From: Gordonia araii NBRC 100433
GTDB taxonomy: Bacteria; Actinomycetota; Actinomycetes; Mycobacteriales; Mycobacteriaceae
Assembly: GCF_000241265.1 (NCBI RefSeq)
Contig: NZ_BAEE01000045.1
Coordinates: 19,270-83,269 of the forward strand
Direction: 5' to 3'
Length of the DNA stretch: 64,000 bases
Shown here piece after piece: positions 1-8,082 of this stretch; the first letter of the stretch is position 1, and every line of letters begins with the position of its first letter. The notes beneath the pieces were generated by a model. The model ran no database searches. It was not told where the DNA came from and was given only the letters and a program-made list of their open reading frames with translations. The translations under genes and the position numbers were made by a program.

Positions 1-238
1 TCGCGATCAGCTTGTTCACGTGGTAGCCGACACCGCGCACGCCGTGCCCGCCGACGTAGGAGAGATCCTTGCGCAGGATCAGCGCGTTTACGCCCGCCGC
101 CTTCGCGAGTTCGGCGCTGGAGATGACGGTGTCGCCGCTGGCTGCTCGGTTACGCAGCGCGGTCAGGTAGGTCGCCAAACGGGCGACCGACGGGCCTGGA
201 ATCTTGGCCGTCGGTCTGCTGGGAGACAGCGACGTCAT
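1..238 (-). CDS. rex: Redox-sensing transcriptional repressor Rex, N-terminal part
   Basis: The start of a gene that runs off the left edge; 79 codons are present. Reading from the ATG at 238, the protein opens MTSLSPSRPTAKIPGPSVAR and continues with SSAELAKAAGVNALILRKDL and then GGHGVRGVGYHV, the winged-helix DNA-binding half of Rex. Rex senses the NADH/NAD+ ratio through a C-terminal Rossmann domain that lies outside the window. It usually represses respiratory and fermentative genes. The glutaredoxin-like gene lies 53 bases upstream on the same strand. In related actinobacteria, a glutaredoxin-like gene, rex and hemA follow one another, so hemA probably lies just beyond the edge. Confidence 0.9.
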   Translation of the reverse strand, partial: MTSLSPSRPTAKIPGPSVARLATYLTALRNRAASGDTVISSAELAKAAGVNALILRKDLSYVGGHGVRGVGYHVNKLIA

Positions 239-291
239 TGCTCCAGGGTATCTGGCACGATTCCGGGCACCGGATGCAGGTGCGGCAGCGG

Positions 292-540
292 CTATTTCAG
301 GAGATCGGCGCGCAGGCGCGGCTCGTCGACAGTCCAGTAACTGTGCTCGGCACCGTCGAGCAGGATGACGGGCAGGCGATCGCCGTATTCGGCCCGTAGT
401 TCGCGGTCGCCGGCGCCGGCCCGCTCGTCGACGTCGACCTCGTCGAACCCGTGCCCCAATTCGCCGCATATCCGCTCCAGGTCGGAGCGCGCGGCCGCAC
501 AGGCACTGCAGCCGGCCCGAGTCAGCAACACGATTCTCAT
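292..540 (-). CDS. Glutaredoxin-like thiol-disulfide protein
   Basis: An 82-residue thioredoxin-fold protein. It opens with beta strand MRIVLLTR and then the redox motif C-S-A-C (residues 11-14), and carries the cis-proline segment RLPVILLDG near residue 56. The family is the glutaredoxin-like group PF05768. It is short and has no signal peptide, so it acts in the cytoplasm. In a mycothiol-producing organism it may reduce mixed disulfides, but its partner cannot be read from the sequence. It is divergent from the HAD phosphatase gene and lies upstream of rex on the same strand, which suggests a redox-linked pair. Confidence 0.85.
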   Translation of the reverse strand: MRIVLLTRAGCSACAAARSDLERICGELGHGFDEVDVDERAGAGDRELRAEYGDRLPVILLDGAEHSYWTVDEPRLRADLLK

Positions 541-620
541 GTCACGCTCCTCACCCCCACCAGTCTGCCATTGCGGCTAATCTTGACTTGCCAGCCGCAG
601 CGACCACCGGAGTGAGCGAC

Positions 621-1757
621 GTGAGTGACGAGCCCAAGGGGCCGCAGGGCGATTTCCCCATTCGGGACCGTGACCTCGATCCCGAACCCGACCCCAACTA
701 CGACCCGGGCACGGACCCCGAGTACGAGCCGGATTCCGGCGACGCCGACGACGAGTCTGGCCGCCTGGGCGACGACGTGGTCGAGAACGCGGTCGTCGAA
801 GTCATCGAGGAGCCCGACGGCGATACCGACGTCGAGTTCGACCGTCGCGTGCGCGAGTGGGTGTCCTCGGCAAGCGGCCGGTTCCGCCAAACGGCGGCGG
901 AGTTGCGGCAGAACCTCGCGGGCGAGGCCGCGGCGAAGGCCGCGCTGGAATCGCTCGCCGCCCGCTCGACACCACCGCCCGACGGAGCGGATCTGACCGC
1001 CGCAGCGTTCTTCGACGTGGACAACACCCTCGTGCAGGGTGCCTCGATCGTGCATTTCGCCCGCGGCCTCGCCGCGCACAAGTACTTCTCCTACAGCGAC
1101 GTGGCCAGTGCGCTGTGGGCGCAGATCAAGTTCCGGATCACGGGCAAGGAGAACGCCGACGACGTCGCCGAGGGACGAGACAAGGCACTGTCGTTCATCG
1201 CCGGACGCCCGACCGCCGAACTCGTCGAACTCGGCGAGCAGATCTTCGACGAGTACATCGCGGACAAGATCTGGCCGGGCACCCGCGCGCTGACCCAGCG
1301 CCACCTCGACGCCGGGCAGCAGGTGTGGCTGGTGACGGCCACCCCGGTCGAGCTGGCCCAGACGATCGCCAAGCGCCTGGGCCTGACCGGCGCCCTCGGC
1401 ACCGTCGCGGAGAGCGAGGACGGGATCTTCACCGGGCGCCTCGTCGGCGACGTGCTGCACGGGCTCGGCAAGGCCCACGCGGTGCGCTCCCTGGCCATCC
1501 GCGAGGGCCTGAACCTGCAGCGCTGCACCGCGTACTCCGATTCCCACAACGACGTGCCCATGCTGTCGCTGGTGGGCACGGCCGTCGCCATCAATCCGGA
1601 CTCGGATCTTCGCGAGGTCGCGAAGGTGCGCGGCTGGGAGAGCTACGACTTCCGCACCGCCCGCAAAGCCGCGAAGTACGGGGTGCCCACCGCGATCGCG
1701 GTGGGTGCGGTGACCGGCGGTGCGGCCGCGGTGCTCCGGCGGGGCCGGAAGGGCTGA
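621..1757 (+). CDS. HAD-IB family hydrolase (SerB-like phosphatase)
   Basis: A haloacid-dehalogenase phosphatase of subfamily IB, about 378 residues. Motif I is FFDVDNTLV near residue 130 (nucleophile Asp plus the +2 Asp). Motif II lies in [12 protein letters not shown], and the metal-binding motif is [12 protein letters not shown] near residue 305. The first 70 residues are acidic and rich in Asp, Glu and Pro, and look disordered. The C-terminus is basic with a short Gly/Ala hydrophobic stretch that could touch the membrane. GTG 621 is preferred because GGAG at 609-612 lies at good spacing; in-frame starts at 588 and 612 also exist. The M. tuberculosis counterpart is annotated SerB1, but the substrate is not proven here. 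Confidence 0.85.
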   Translation: MSDEPKGPQGDFPIRDRDLDPEPDPNYDPGTDPEYEPDSGDADDESGRLGDDVVENAVVEVIEEPDGDTDVEFDRRVREWVSSASGRFRQTAAELRQNLAGEAAAKAALESLAARSTPPPDGADLTAAAFFDVDNTLVQGASIVHFARGLAAHKYFSYSDVASALWAQIKFRITGKENADDVAEGRDKALSFIAGRPTAELVELGEQIFDEYIADKIWPGTRALTQRHLDAGQQVWLVTATPVELAQTIAKRLGLTGALGTVAESEDGIFTGRLVGDVLHGLGKAHAVRSLAIREGLNLQRCTAYSDSHNDVPMLSLVGTAVAINPDSDLREVAKVRGWESYDFRTARKAAKYGVPTAIAVGAVTGGAAAVLRRGRKG

Positions 1758-1777
1758 GTCGACGGTAAAGTCCGGGA

Positions 1778-2257
1778 ATGGCGAAGGACACCCCTCGCCT
1801 GGTCCTGGACGGCAACGCCGACGAGGTACGGCCTCAGGGGCTCTTCGTCCGCGTGGTCTGCTACTTCTTCGGCGCGCTAGCTATCGCCGGCGGCCCGGGA
1901 CTCGTCATCGTGCTGGCCGTGGTCGGCGAACTCGGGTGGCCGGGGATTCTGGGCGGCGTGGCGCTCACGGCGACGATCGGCGTCAGCGGTGTCCTCGAAA
2001 TCATGTCCGTCGCACGCAATCACCGCCGCAGCCTGCGGATCGCGAGAACGGGCCGCCCGGCGATCGCGCGCGTCACCGCCTCACGACCGCGCTCGCTCGG
2101 CGAGGAGGACGGTGTGGAACTCACTCTCGCGATCGAGGGCGACGACGTACCCGCCTTTGCGGCGACGCACCGCGAATTGGCCCGAAAGGCGCACGCGGTG
2201 GGCGAGGAGTTCCCGGTTCTCGTCGATCCGTCCGACGGCTTGTTTCGCGTCGTCTGA
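1778..2257 (+). CDS. Conserved membrane protein of unknown function
   Basis: A 159-residue protein. After about 24 polar residues there are two hydrophobic helices (roughly residues 25-49 and 56-77), followed by a basic stretch (ARNHRRSLRIARTGR) and a soluble C-terminal domain of about 80 residues rich in beta-type segments. The layout suggests two membrane segments with a cytoplasmic domain. It starts 20 bases after the HAD gene in the same direction and probably shares its transcript. It is convergent with the acyltransferase gene, with only 21 bases between the stop codons. I recognise no catalytic motif. Confidence 0.7.
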   Translation: MAKDTPRLVLDGNADEVRPQGLFVRVVCYFFGALAIAGGPGLVIVLAVVGELGWPGILGGVALTATIGVSGVLEIMSVARNHRRSLRIARTGRPAIARVTASRPRSLGEEDGVELTLAIEGDDVPAFAATHRELARKAHAVGEEFPVLVDPSDGLFRVV

Positions 2258-2278
2258 CCTGGTGCGCCGGTGCGGCGA

Positions 2279-3409
2279 TCAGCCGAGGTAGACGCCGCCG
2301 CGGCGGCTGAGCATCCGGAACAGCGTCTGCTGGATCTCCTCGCGGACGTGGTCGGTGAGATCGAAGACGACCAGCGGATCGTCGGCGGCCGACTCCTCGT
2401 AGCCGTCGGTGGCGATCGGCTTGCCGAAGTGGATGTGCCACTTGGAGGGCAGCGGGATCACCCCGAGCGGGCCCAGCAACGGGAACAGCGGCGTCACCGG
2501 GAAGTACGGCAGGCCGAGCAGTTTGGCGAGCGGCTTGATGTCGCCGATCATCGGGTAGATCTCCTCGGACCCGACGATGGACACCGGAACGATCGGCGCG
2601 CCCGTGCGAATCGCGGTCGTCACGAAGCCGCCGCGGCCGAAGCGCTGCAGTTTGTAGCGGTCCTTGTACGGCTTGCCGATGCCCTTGTAGCCCTCCGGCC
2701 ACACCGCGGTCAGCTCGCCGGCCCGCAGCAATCGCTCGGCGTCGCTGTTGCACGCCAGCGTCGCACCGATCCGCCTGGCCAGTTCGCCGATGACCGGCGA
2801 GTCGAAGGCCATGTCGGCGGCCAGAACTCGCAGATGCCGGCCCGTCGGGTGGTTGTCGTGCACCGCCAACGACGTCATGACCGCGTCGATCGGAATCGCG
2901 CCGGCGTGGTTGGCGACGAGCAGCGCGCCGCCCTCGACCGGAAGATTCTCCACGCCGGAGACCTCCACGCGGAACCACTTGTCGTAGATCGGCCGGATCG
3001 TCGGGAACCACACCGAGTCGGTGAAGTGCTGATCGAAACCGAAGTCGTCGACGTCGTACTCGCCGGCGAGGCGTTCGCGCAGATACCCGGCGCTACTGGT
3101 GATCGCGTCGGCGACCTGCTCGCGCAACCCGCCGAGACTCAGCAGCGGGCTCGGCCGGGCCGGGCCGACGTGCTCGACTCCCAGCGTCTCGTTGTGGATT
3201 CGAGCGTCGTCGCTGATCGGAGTGACGTCGGCAGGCTTCTTCCCGAAGCCGTCGGTGTTCGGATGACCGGGTTGGTCCGCCTGTGACGGGTGGCGCTGTT
3301 TGCCCGCCTGGCGGCGCGCGGCCACATCGGGGGCCGGCTCCCCGCCCGGCGTCGAGTACAGCTGGATGACTTTGGCCGTGCGCGGATCGGAGGCGCGATG
3401 ACCGGACAT
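2279..3409 (-). CDS. Lysophospholipid acyltransferase family protein (PlsC domain)
   Basis: A 376-residue acyltransferase. The PlsC domain carries the block-I motif as NHAGAIPID (the HX4D equivalent, near residue 170), then VWPEGYKGIGKP, and a later block with APIVPVSIVGSEEIYP. The family moves acyl groups from acyl-CoA to lysophospholipids or glycerol phosphates at the inner membrane face. The N-terminal 120 residues are polar and not conserved in the domain. ATG 3409 is chosen because GGGGGTG lies about 8 bases upstream; a TTG at 3424 is the alternative. It follows the epimerase gene, as in the M. tuberculosis Rv0501-Rv0502 pair, which hints at a lipid or glycolipid role. Confidence 0.85.
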   Translation of the reverse strand: MSGHRASDPRTAKVIQLYSTPGGEPAPDVAARRQAGKQRHPSQADQPGHPNTDGFGKKPADVTPISDDARIHNETLGVEHVGPARPSPLLSLGGLREQVADAITSSAGYLRERLAGEYDVDDFGFDQHFTDSVWFPTIRPIYDKWFRVEVSGVENLPVEGGALLVANHAGAIPIDAVMTSLAVHDNHPTGRHLRVLAADMAFDSPVIGELARRIGATLACNSDAERLLRAGELTAVWPEGYKGIGKPYKDRYKLQRFGRGGFVTTAIRTGAPIVPVSIVGSEEIYPMIGDIKPLAKLLGLPYFPVTPLFPLLGPLGVIPLPSKWHIHFGKPIATDGYEESAADDPLVVFDLTDHVREEIQQTLFRMLSRRGGVYLG

Positions 3410-3535
3410 AGGATTCACCCCCAATGGCGCGATAGGTCGGTTGGATTCGGCGCGAAACGCCTGGGGTTCAGCTTACGGGCTCTGGGCGCCGCGCGTGAAT
3501 GATGGAGATCACCATCGGCGCAATACCGACGCAGA

Positions 3536-4597
3536 TCACAGCAGCTGGTGCGCGGTGGCGACGATGCGCTGCTCCAGATCGTGCCAGCGCTGCGGTCGGA
3601 TCACCATGTCGGAGGCCCCGCGCTCGATGAAGTCGTCGACCGTCTCGCCGGTGGTGAACCGGGGTTCGAAGCCGAGTTCGGTACGCATTCTGGTGTTGTC
3701 CAAGACTCGACCGTAGGTCAAGAAATCCATCTGCGTTGACCGCAACCGCGCCGACCGCACGTCGGCGAACACGCCGGTGATCGGCGTGACCAGGCCCGAC
3801 GGGACCGGCAGTTCTATCCGACCGGCTCGACGGATCGCCTGGGTCAGCGTGATCACGCCGTCGGCGGCGATGTTGAACGTGCCCGGACGCCCGGAGAGCG
3901 TGAGGTGTTCCAGCGCACCGAGCGCGTCTTCCTCGTGCAGGAATTGCAGCCTGGGCTGGTATCCGATCACGCTCGGCACGATGGGGGCGGACAGGTACGC
4001 ACCCATGCGCGTCTGGATCCGGGGCCCCAGGATGGCCTGGTAGCGAGCGATGGTGACGTCGATATCGGGCCGGCGACGGGCCAAGCCGCGCGCGTAGCCC
4101 TCGATGTCGAGGAGGTCGCGACCGTAGCCGCTGGACGGCTCGCGCACCGCGCGGTCGCCCTCGCTGAAGAAGGCGGGATCCTTGCTGCTCGCCCCGTAGA
4201 CCATGGCCGTGGAGCGCAGCACGAGTCGCTTCACCGACGGGCTGCGCTGACATGCCGCGCAGACCTGCATCGCAGCGACGACGTTGAATTCCTTGATGGC
4301 GGCCGAGTGCGCCGCCAGGTCCATGATCGACGTGGCGGCGTGGACGACGGTGTCGACCTCGTGGGCGGCGATCGTCTTGGCGATCGTCGGCCGGCGGATG
4401 TCGAGCCGAAGGAACTCGGCCCGCCCCATGCGGCGCAGCAGCGCCTTGCTCGGCACACGGGAGTCGACGGCGAGAACCTTCTCGACGTCGGGGTTGGCGG
4501 CCAGCCGTGCGACGAGGTGGCCGCCGAGGAACGTCGACGCGCCGGTGACGAGGACGACGCGCGGGGCGGCGGTCTTCTTACCGGTTTCCTCGGCCAT
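3536..4597 (-). CDS. NAD-dependent epimerase/dehydratase (extended SDR)
   Basis: A 353-residue extended short-chain dehydrogenase. The Rossmann motif is VLVTGASTFLGGHLVARL at residues 16-33 (TGxxxxxG). The DIRRP segment and AATSIMDLAAH follow, and the catalytic tyrosine region reads PSSGYGRDLLDIEGYARG, where the usual YxxxK is modified to Y-x-x-x-L. That change departs from a classic sugar epimerase and fits the GalE2-like actinobacterial branch, whose substrate is unknown. It lies between the bS22 gene and the acyltransferase gene on the minus strand, the order seen around M. tuberculosis Rv0501. Confidence 0.8.
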   Translation of the reverse strand: MAEETGKKTAAPRVVLVTGASTFLGGHLVARLAANPDVEKVLAVDSRVPSKALLRRMGRAEFLRLDIRRPTIAKTIAAHEVDTVVHAATSIMDLAAHSAAIKEFNVVAAMQVCAACQRSPSVKRLVLRSTAMVYGASSKDPAFFSEGDRAVREPSSGYGRDLLDIEGYARGLARRRPDIDVTIARYQAILGPRIQTRMGAYLSAPIVPSVIGYQPRLQFLHEEDALGALEHLTLSGRPGTFNIAADGVITLTQAIRRAGRIELPVPSGLVTPITGVFADVRSARLRSTQMDFLTYGRVLDNTRMRTELGFEPRFTTGETVDDFIERGASDMVIRPQRWHDLEQRIVATAHQLL

Positions 4598-4655
4598 GGC
4601 GGCTCCCCCTACGCGGACGTGCTCGGTGTCGGCAGCAGCTTACTTGCCGGACTTC

Positions 4656-4757
4656 TTACTTGCCGAGTTTGCGACGCTGCACCCGGGTGCGGCGAAGCAG
4701 CTTGCGGTGCTTCTTCTTCGACATGCGCTTGCGGCGCTTCTTGATGACAGAACCCAT
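4656..4757 (-). CDS. Small ribosomal subunit protein bS22 (AURKAIP1/COX24-type)
   Basis: A 33-residue, very basic protein that starts [20 protein letters not shown] and ends RRKLGK. It matches the short AURKAIP1/COX24-domain protein known as bS22 in mycobacterial ribosome structures, where it sits in the small subunit near the decoding region. AGGAAG lies 7 bases ahead of the ATG. It lies between the BldC-like gene and the epimerase gene, the same place as Rv0500B. It is easy to miss because of its length, but its composition (over half Lys and Arg) and its exact placement make it convincing. Confidence 0.92.
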
Positions 4758-4955
4758 GAGGGAGCTTCCTAACGTTTTGGATATTCATCCGGGCCGACGA
4801 ACGGCCGCGGCGGGAATGAGGTCACTTTACCGGGCGACGACGCGGGGGCACTAATCGCGTCGGCGGTGACGACATCCGGCGAATCACACGACGAGACCCC
4901 GGCCGAACCGATCGGCCGGGGATCCGACGTATGACGAACTAAGTGCTGGTGAGCG

Positions 4956-5180
4956 TCAGCCGACGTCGAAGTACGACGTCTCCAAGTAGTCGTGGACCGC
5001 CTTGGCGTGCACGCGGAACGAGCGTCCGACGCGAACGGCCGGCAGCTCACCGTTGTGAACCAGGCGGTAGACGGTCATCTTGGAAACGCGCATCAGCGCA
5101 GCGACCTCGGCGACGGTGAGGAACTGCGAACCAGCCGCATTGCCTCCGCTGCGGTCACCAGACATGTCTGCAGGTGCCAT
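4956..5180 (-). CDS. Helix-turn-helix DNA-binding protein (BldC/excisionase type)
   Basis: A 74-residue MerR-like protein. The winged-helix core reads FLTVAEVAALMRVSKMTVYR, followed by HNGELPAVRVGRSFRV, the typical helix-turn-helix and wing of the excisionase/BldC family. Such proteins bind direct repeats cooperatively and act as developmental or stress regulators in actinobacteria. Despite the excisionase name there is no integrase nearby. It lies between proC and the bS22 gene, as Rv0500A does. The start may be ATG 5180 or ATG 5165 (MSGDRSG). About 200 bases of non-coding DNA separate it from proC, so it may have its own promoter. Confidence 0.88.
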   Translation of the reverse strand: MAPADMSGDRSGGNAAGSQFLTVAEVAALMRVSKMTVYRLVHNGELPAVRVGRSFRVHAKAVHDYLETSYFDVG

Positions 5181-5381
5181 TGATACTCATACCTCTCACA
5201 GCACGAGTCGTGGCCGTTGGCTTCCCCTCCGACGGACATCTGACACGCACGTGCTGAAGGCAGCTTAGCGTGGCTGATGTGAAAATAGCGACGGGAGTTG
5301 CGGACAAGTACTGATTTGTTGCCTGAGCGTGCTCAAAACCGGCGAGTCACCTGGGACTTTGTCGCGACCGCTGCTATAAGG

Positions 5382-6239
5382 TCACTTTCTTCCGTCTCCA
5401 CCGTTACCGGACGAACCCTCAAGTTCTGATCGACGGCTGAGCTGGGCGCTCCTGGCCGCGGCCGCCGCGGTCGCCTCGTACATCGCCGATCGCAGTCCCC
5501 CGCGCTCCAGCTCGCTGATCGCGGCGGCTGTAGTTCCGCCCGGCGACGTCACCGCGGCACGCAGGTCCGTCGAGGTCATCCCGGATTCGGTGAGCATCGC
5601 GCCGGCGCCGCGAATGGTCTGCTTGGCCATCTCGGCGGCCTGTGCGCGCGTCAAGCCCAGCGCGACGCCGGCGTCGATCATCGACTCGGCCAGCAGGAAC
5701 ACGTACGCCGGCCCGGAACCGGAGATCGCGGTGACCGCGTCCATCAGGTGCTCGGGCACGACCATCACCTTGCCGACCGCGGCGAGGAGGTCGCTGACCA
5801 CCTTCACCTGTTCCTCGGTGGCGTAGCGCCCCGGCGACAGCGCGCTCATCGCCTCGTTGACCAGCAGCGGCATGTTGGGCATCACCCGGATGACCGGCGA
5901 TCCGGCGGGGAGCGCGTTCTCGTACTTGGCGGCGGGCAGCCCGGCGACCAGGGTCACGGTGACCCGCTCGACGTCGTTGTTGTCCTCGACCTTGCCGAGC
6001 TCGGCCAGCACGCTGTCGACCGCATCGGGTTTCACCGCGATGACCACGACCTGCGCGTGCTCGGTCGCCGTGGGGATGTCGCTGACTAGCACCTTGTACT
6101 CGTCGGCCAGTTCGGCGGCGCGCTCGGCCGAGCGTTCCACGATCGCCAGATCCCGCGCCGGCTTGCCGGAGGAGAGCAGTCCGGCGAGCAGTGCCTCGCC
6201 GATTTTTCCTCCGCCGATGATCGCTACGCGCTCAGACAT
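5382..6239 (-). CDS. proC: Pyrroline-5-carboxylate reductase
   Basis: A 285-residue enzyme for the last step of proline synthesis, reducing pyrroline-5-carboxylate with NAD(P)H in the cytoplasm. The Rossmann motif is VAIIGGGKIGEALLAGL at residues 5-21. The core has VVIAVKPDAV and VIRVMPNMP, and the C-terminal dimerisation domain carries the ProC signature (AVTAISGSGPAYVFLLAESM, continuing through GLTRAQAAEMAKQT and SPGGTTAAAI). Length and motifs are normal. The last 20 residues are an extra polar tail. It lies 35 bases downstream of the thioesterase gene. Confidence 0.97.
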   Translation of the reverse strand: MSERVAIIGGGKIGEALLAGLLSSGKPARDLAIVERSAERAAELADEYKVLVSDIPTATEHAQVVVIAVKPDAVDSVLAELGKVEDNNDVERVTVTLVAGLPAAKYENALPAGSPVIRVMPNMPLLVNEAMSALSPGRYATEEQVKVVSDLLAAVGKVMVVPEHLMDAVTAISGSGPAYVFLLAESMIDAGVALGLTRAQAAEMAKQTIRGAGAMLTESGMTSTDLRAAVTSPGGTTAAAISELERGGLRSAMYEATAAAAARSAQLSRRSELEGSSGNGGDGRK

Positions 6240-6274
6240 GCGGTTCTCCGTTCTTCGACAGAATCGTGATGGTT

Positions 6275-7189
6275 TCAGGTCACCCGGGTGGGTCCGTCGA
6301 CGGTCTTGGCCGGGATGAGCGCGAGCTGACGCGACTGCCCGACGACCACGCCGGTCGAGTCAATCACAGTGTGGTCGGACTCGAACATTCCCTGACCGAC
6401 CTCGATGCTGGAGTTCTCGAACCGCAGCCACGGCGCCGGGCCGTCCGCCGGCCCGGCCGCCGGGATCCGCCGCAGGTAGGTCGACAGCGTCACGGTGGGC
6501 GCCCATCCGAAGATTCCCAGGTTCATCACCACCGGCGGCGAGATGTCGCAGACCATGGTCACGAAAGGCAGATGCGCCGCACCCGCCTTCGGGCGCACCC
6601 AGCCGCGAATGACCGGTTCGCCTCCCGAACCCGGTTCCGCGGGTTGCGCGGGCGCGAACGTCGTCGGGTCGATCGCGAAGTCGAGGACCGGATGCATGTG
6701 TATCACCTCGGTCATCGGCGAACCGTCGAGGAAGAACGCGTCGGCGGGCGGGTCCGGCGGCAGGTCGCGCAGCGGAGTGTGGACCGATCGGTGTGGCTGG
6801 CCGTGGTCGAGCATGCCGAAGACCGCCGTCGTAGTGATCATGGTGCGCCCGTCCTGCACGACGTCGACGTCGACCACCGAGACCGTCCGGCCGCGCTTGA
6901 CCAGCCGCGCGCGCAGTTCGATCTCGTCGGGCTTGGGGGCGCTCAGATAGGTGCTGGTCAGCGCGACCGGTACCGGCGCGGTTCCGGTCGCGCGGGCCAG
7001 CGGGGGCGCTGCCGAGTCGGTCCACTCGCAGAAGGCGGCGTGCGCCGCGTTGGCGACCAGCATCTGCGCGGTGCCCCCGTGCACCTTGGGGCCGATTGTG
7101 TAGACCGGGTCGATCGTCGACGTGTAGGTCACCGTCGAATCGTCACGGTCGATGACGGTGAGCGCGAGCGCGTCGTCCAGGGCCGTCAC
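6275..7189 (-). CDS. Acyl-CoA thioesterase-like protein (double hotdog)
   Basis: About 304 residues in two hotdog halves, of the TesB-like/4HBT_3 type. The first half has KVHGGTAQMLVANAAHAAFCEW and TSTYLSAPKPDEIELRARLV; the second ends with RFENSSIEVGQGMFESDHTV and a final QSRQLALIPAK. Family members cleave acyl-CoA thioesters, but the chain length is not evident. GTG 7189 is chosen because GGAGGGGC lies just upstream and the start overlaps the stop of the preceding TIM-barrel gene (GTGA), which means translational coupling. The long upstream open frame is the shadow of that gene. Confidence 0.75.
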   Translation of the reverse strand: MTALDDALALTVIDRDDSTVTYTSTIDPVYTIGPKVHGGTAQMLVANAAHAAFCEWTDSAAPPLARATGTAPVPVALTSTYLSAPKPDEIELRARLVKRGRTVSVVDVDVVQDGRTMITTTAVFGMLDHGQPHRSVHTPLRDLPPDPPADAFFLDGSPMTEVIHMHPVLDFAIDPTTFAPAQPAEPGSGGEPVIRGWVRPKAGAAHLPFVTMVCDISPPVVMNLGIFGWAPTVTLSTYLRRIPAAGPADGPAPWLRFENSSIEVGQGMFESDHTVIDSTGVVVGQSRQLALIPAKTVDGPTRVT

Positions 7190-8082
7190 GGACGCCCCTC
7201 CCTGGTGGCGTGATCGAATCCGCCGGCATGGTCCGGCCGCCGCAGGTGCGTGCGCGCGAAGTCCAGCGAACGGGCCAGCATCGCCGCCCGCTCGGTCTTG
7301 CTGCGCGCGGCGCTCGTGGTGACCTCGAGAACCACCGCTCCGTCGAATTCGCTGGCGGCGATGCGGCGGCAGATCTCCCCGCACGGCTGGCTGCCGTCAC
7401 CGGGGATCAGATGCTCGTCGTGGGCGGCCCCCGCGCCGTCGGTCAGGTGCAGGTGCCGCATCCCCGACGCCATGCGTTCGAACATCGCGAGTGCGTCCAT
7501 GCCCGCGGTCGACGTGTGCGACAGGTCGAGCGTGTAGTTCGCATAGCCGTCGTCGGTCGGGTCGATCGACTTTCCGAACGCCGAAGCCGACAGGCCGGGA
7601 TTGCCTCCGCGCGCTTCGAGCCGGCGCGCCGAGCGATCACCGGCTCCGAAGAATCGGTCGGCGCGCAGCGGGAACATGTTCTCCACGGCGACGGCGATCC
7701 CGCTGTCGGATTCGAGCTCGCCGACCAGATCCTCGAAGGCCGCCACGTAGCGGCGCTGCCACCGGAACGGCGGATGCACAACGACGGTCGATGCGCCCAG
7801 GGCGTCGGCCGCTTCCACCGAACGGGCCAGCTTCACGATCGGGTCGCGCCCCCAAACCCGCTGCGAGATGACCAGGCACGGCGCGTGGATGGACAGGATG
7901 GGCATCTGATAGGTGTGCGACAGCGCCTCGATGCGCCCGACGTCCTGACTGACCGGATCGCCCCACACCATGACCTCGACGCCGTCGTAGCCCAGATCGG
8001 CCGCATAGCGGAAAGCCGCTTCGATGTTCTGCGGGTAGACCGACGCCGTGGACAGTCCGACCGGGACCTCCTCCAGGATCAC
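7186..8082 (-). CDS. Sugar phosphate isomerase/epimerase-like TIM barrel protein
   Basis: A 298-residue AP-endonuclease-2/xylose-isomerase-like barrel. It opens VGLSTASVYPQNIEAAFRYA and has the metal-ligand patterns DGVEVMVWGD, LSIHAPC, VVVHPPFRW, VAVENMFPLR, LDLSHTSTAG and LHLTDG along the strands. That order of Glu, His and Asp ligands is what this divalent-metal superfamily uses. The substrate is unknown; the M. tuberculosis counterpart is Rv0498. GTG 8082 overlaps the stop of the preceding membrane protein gene by GTGA, and the gene's own end overlaps the thioesterase start, so the three are translated as a coupled set. Confidence 0.82.
   Translation of the reverse strand: MILEEVPVGLSTASVYPQNIEAAFRYAADLGYDGVEVMVWGDPVSQDVGRIEALSHTYQMPILSIHAPCLVISQRVWGRDPIVKLARSVEAADALGASTVVVHPPFRWQRRYVAAFEDLVGELESDSGIAVAVENMFPLRADRFFGAGDRSARRLEARGGNPGLSASAFGKSIDPTDDGYANYTLDLSHTSTAGMDALAMFERMASGMRHLHLTDGAGAAHDEHLIPGDGSQPCGEICRRIAASEFDGAVVLEVTTSAARSKTERAAMLARSLDFARTHLRRPDHAGGFDHATREGRP

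Noticed and set aside
537..1547. A 336-codon frame opposite the HAD gene
   Set aside because: It is antisense to a gene with clear motifs and has an Arg/Gly/Val composition typical of shadow frames in high-GC DNA.
2270..3286. A 338-codon plus-strand frame
   Set aside because: Opposite the acyltransferase with its PlsC motifs; the composition is shadow-like.
4956..5180. Phage excisionase marking a mobile element
   Set aside because: No integrase or attachment site is near; the gene lies in a conserved order with proC and bS22, so it is a BldC-like regulator.
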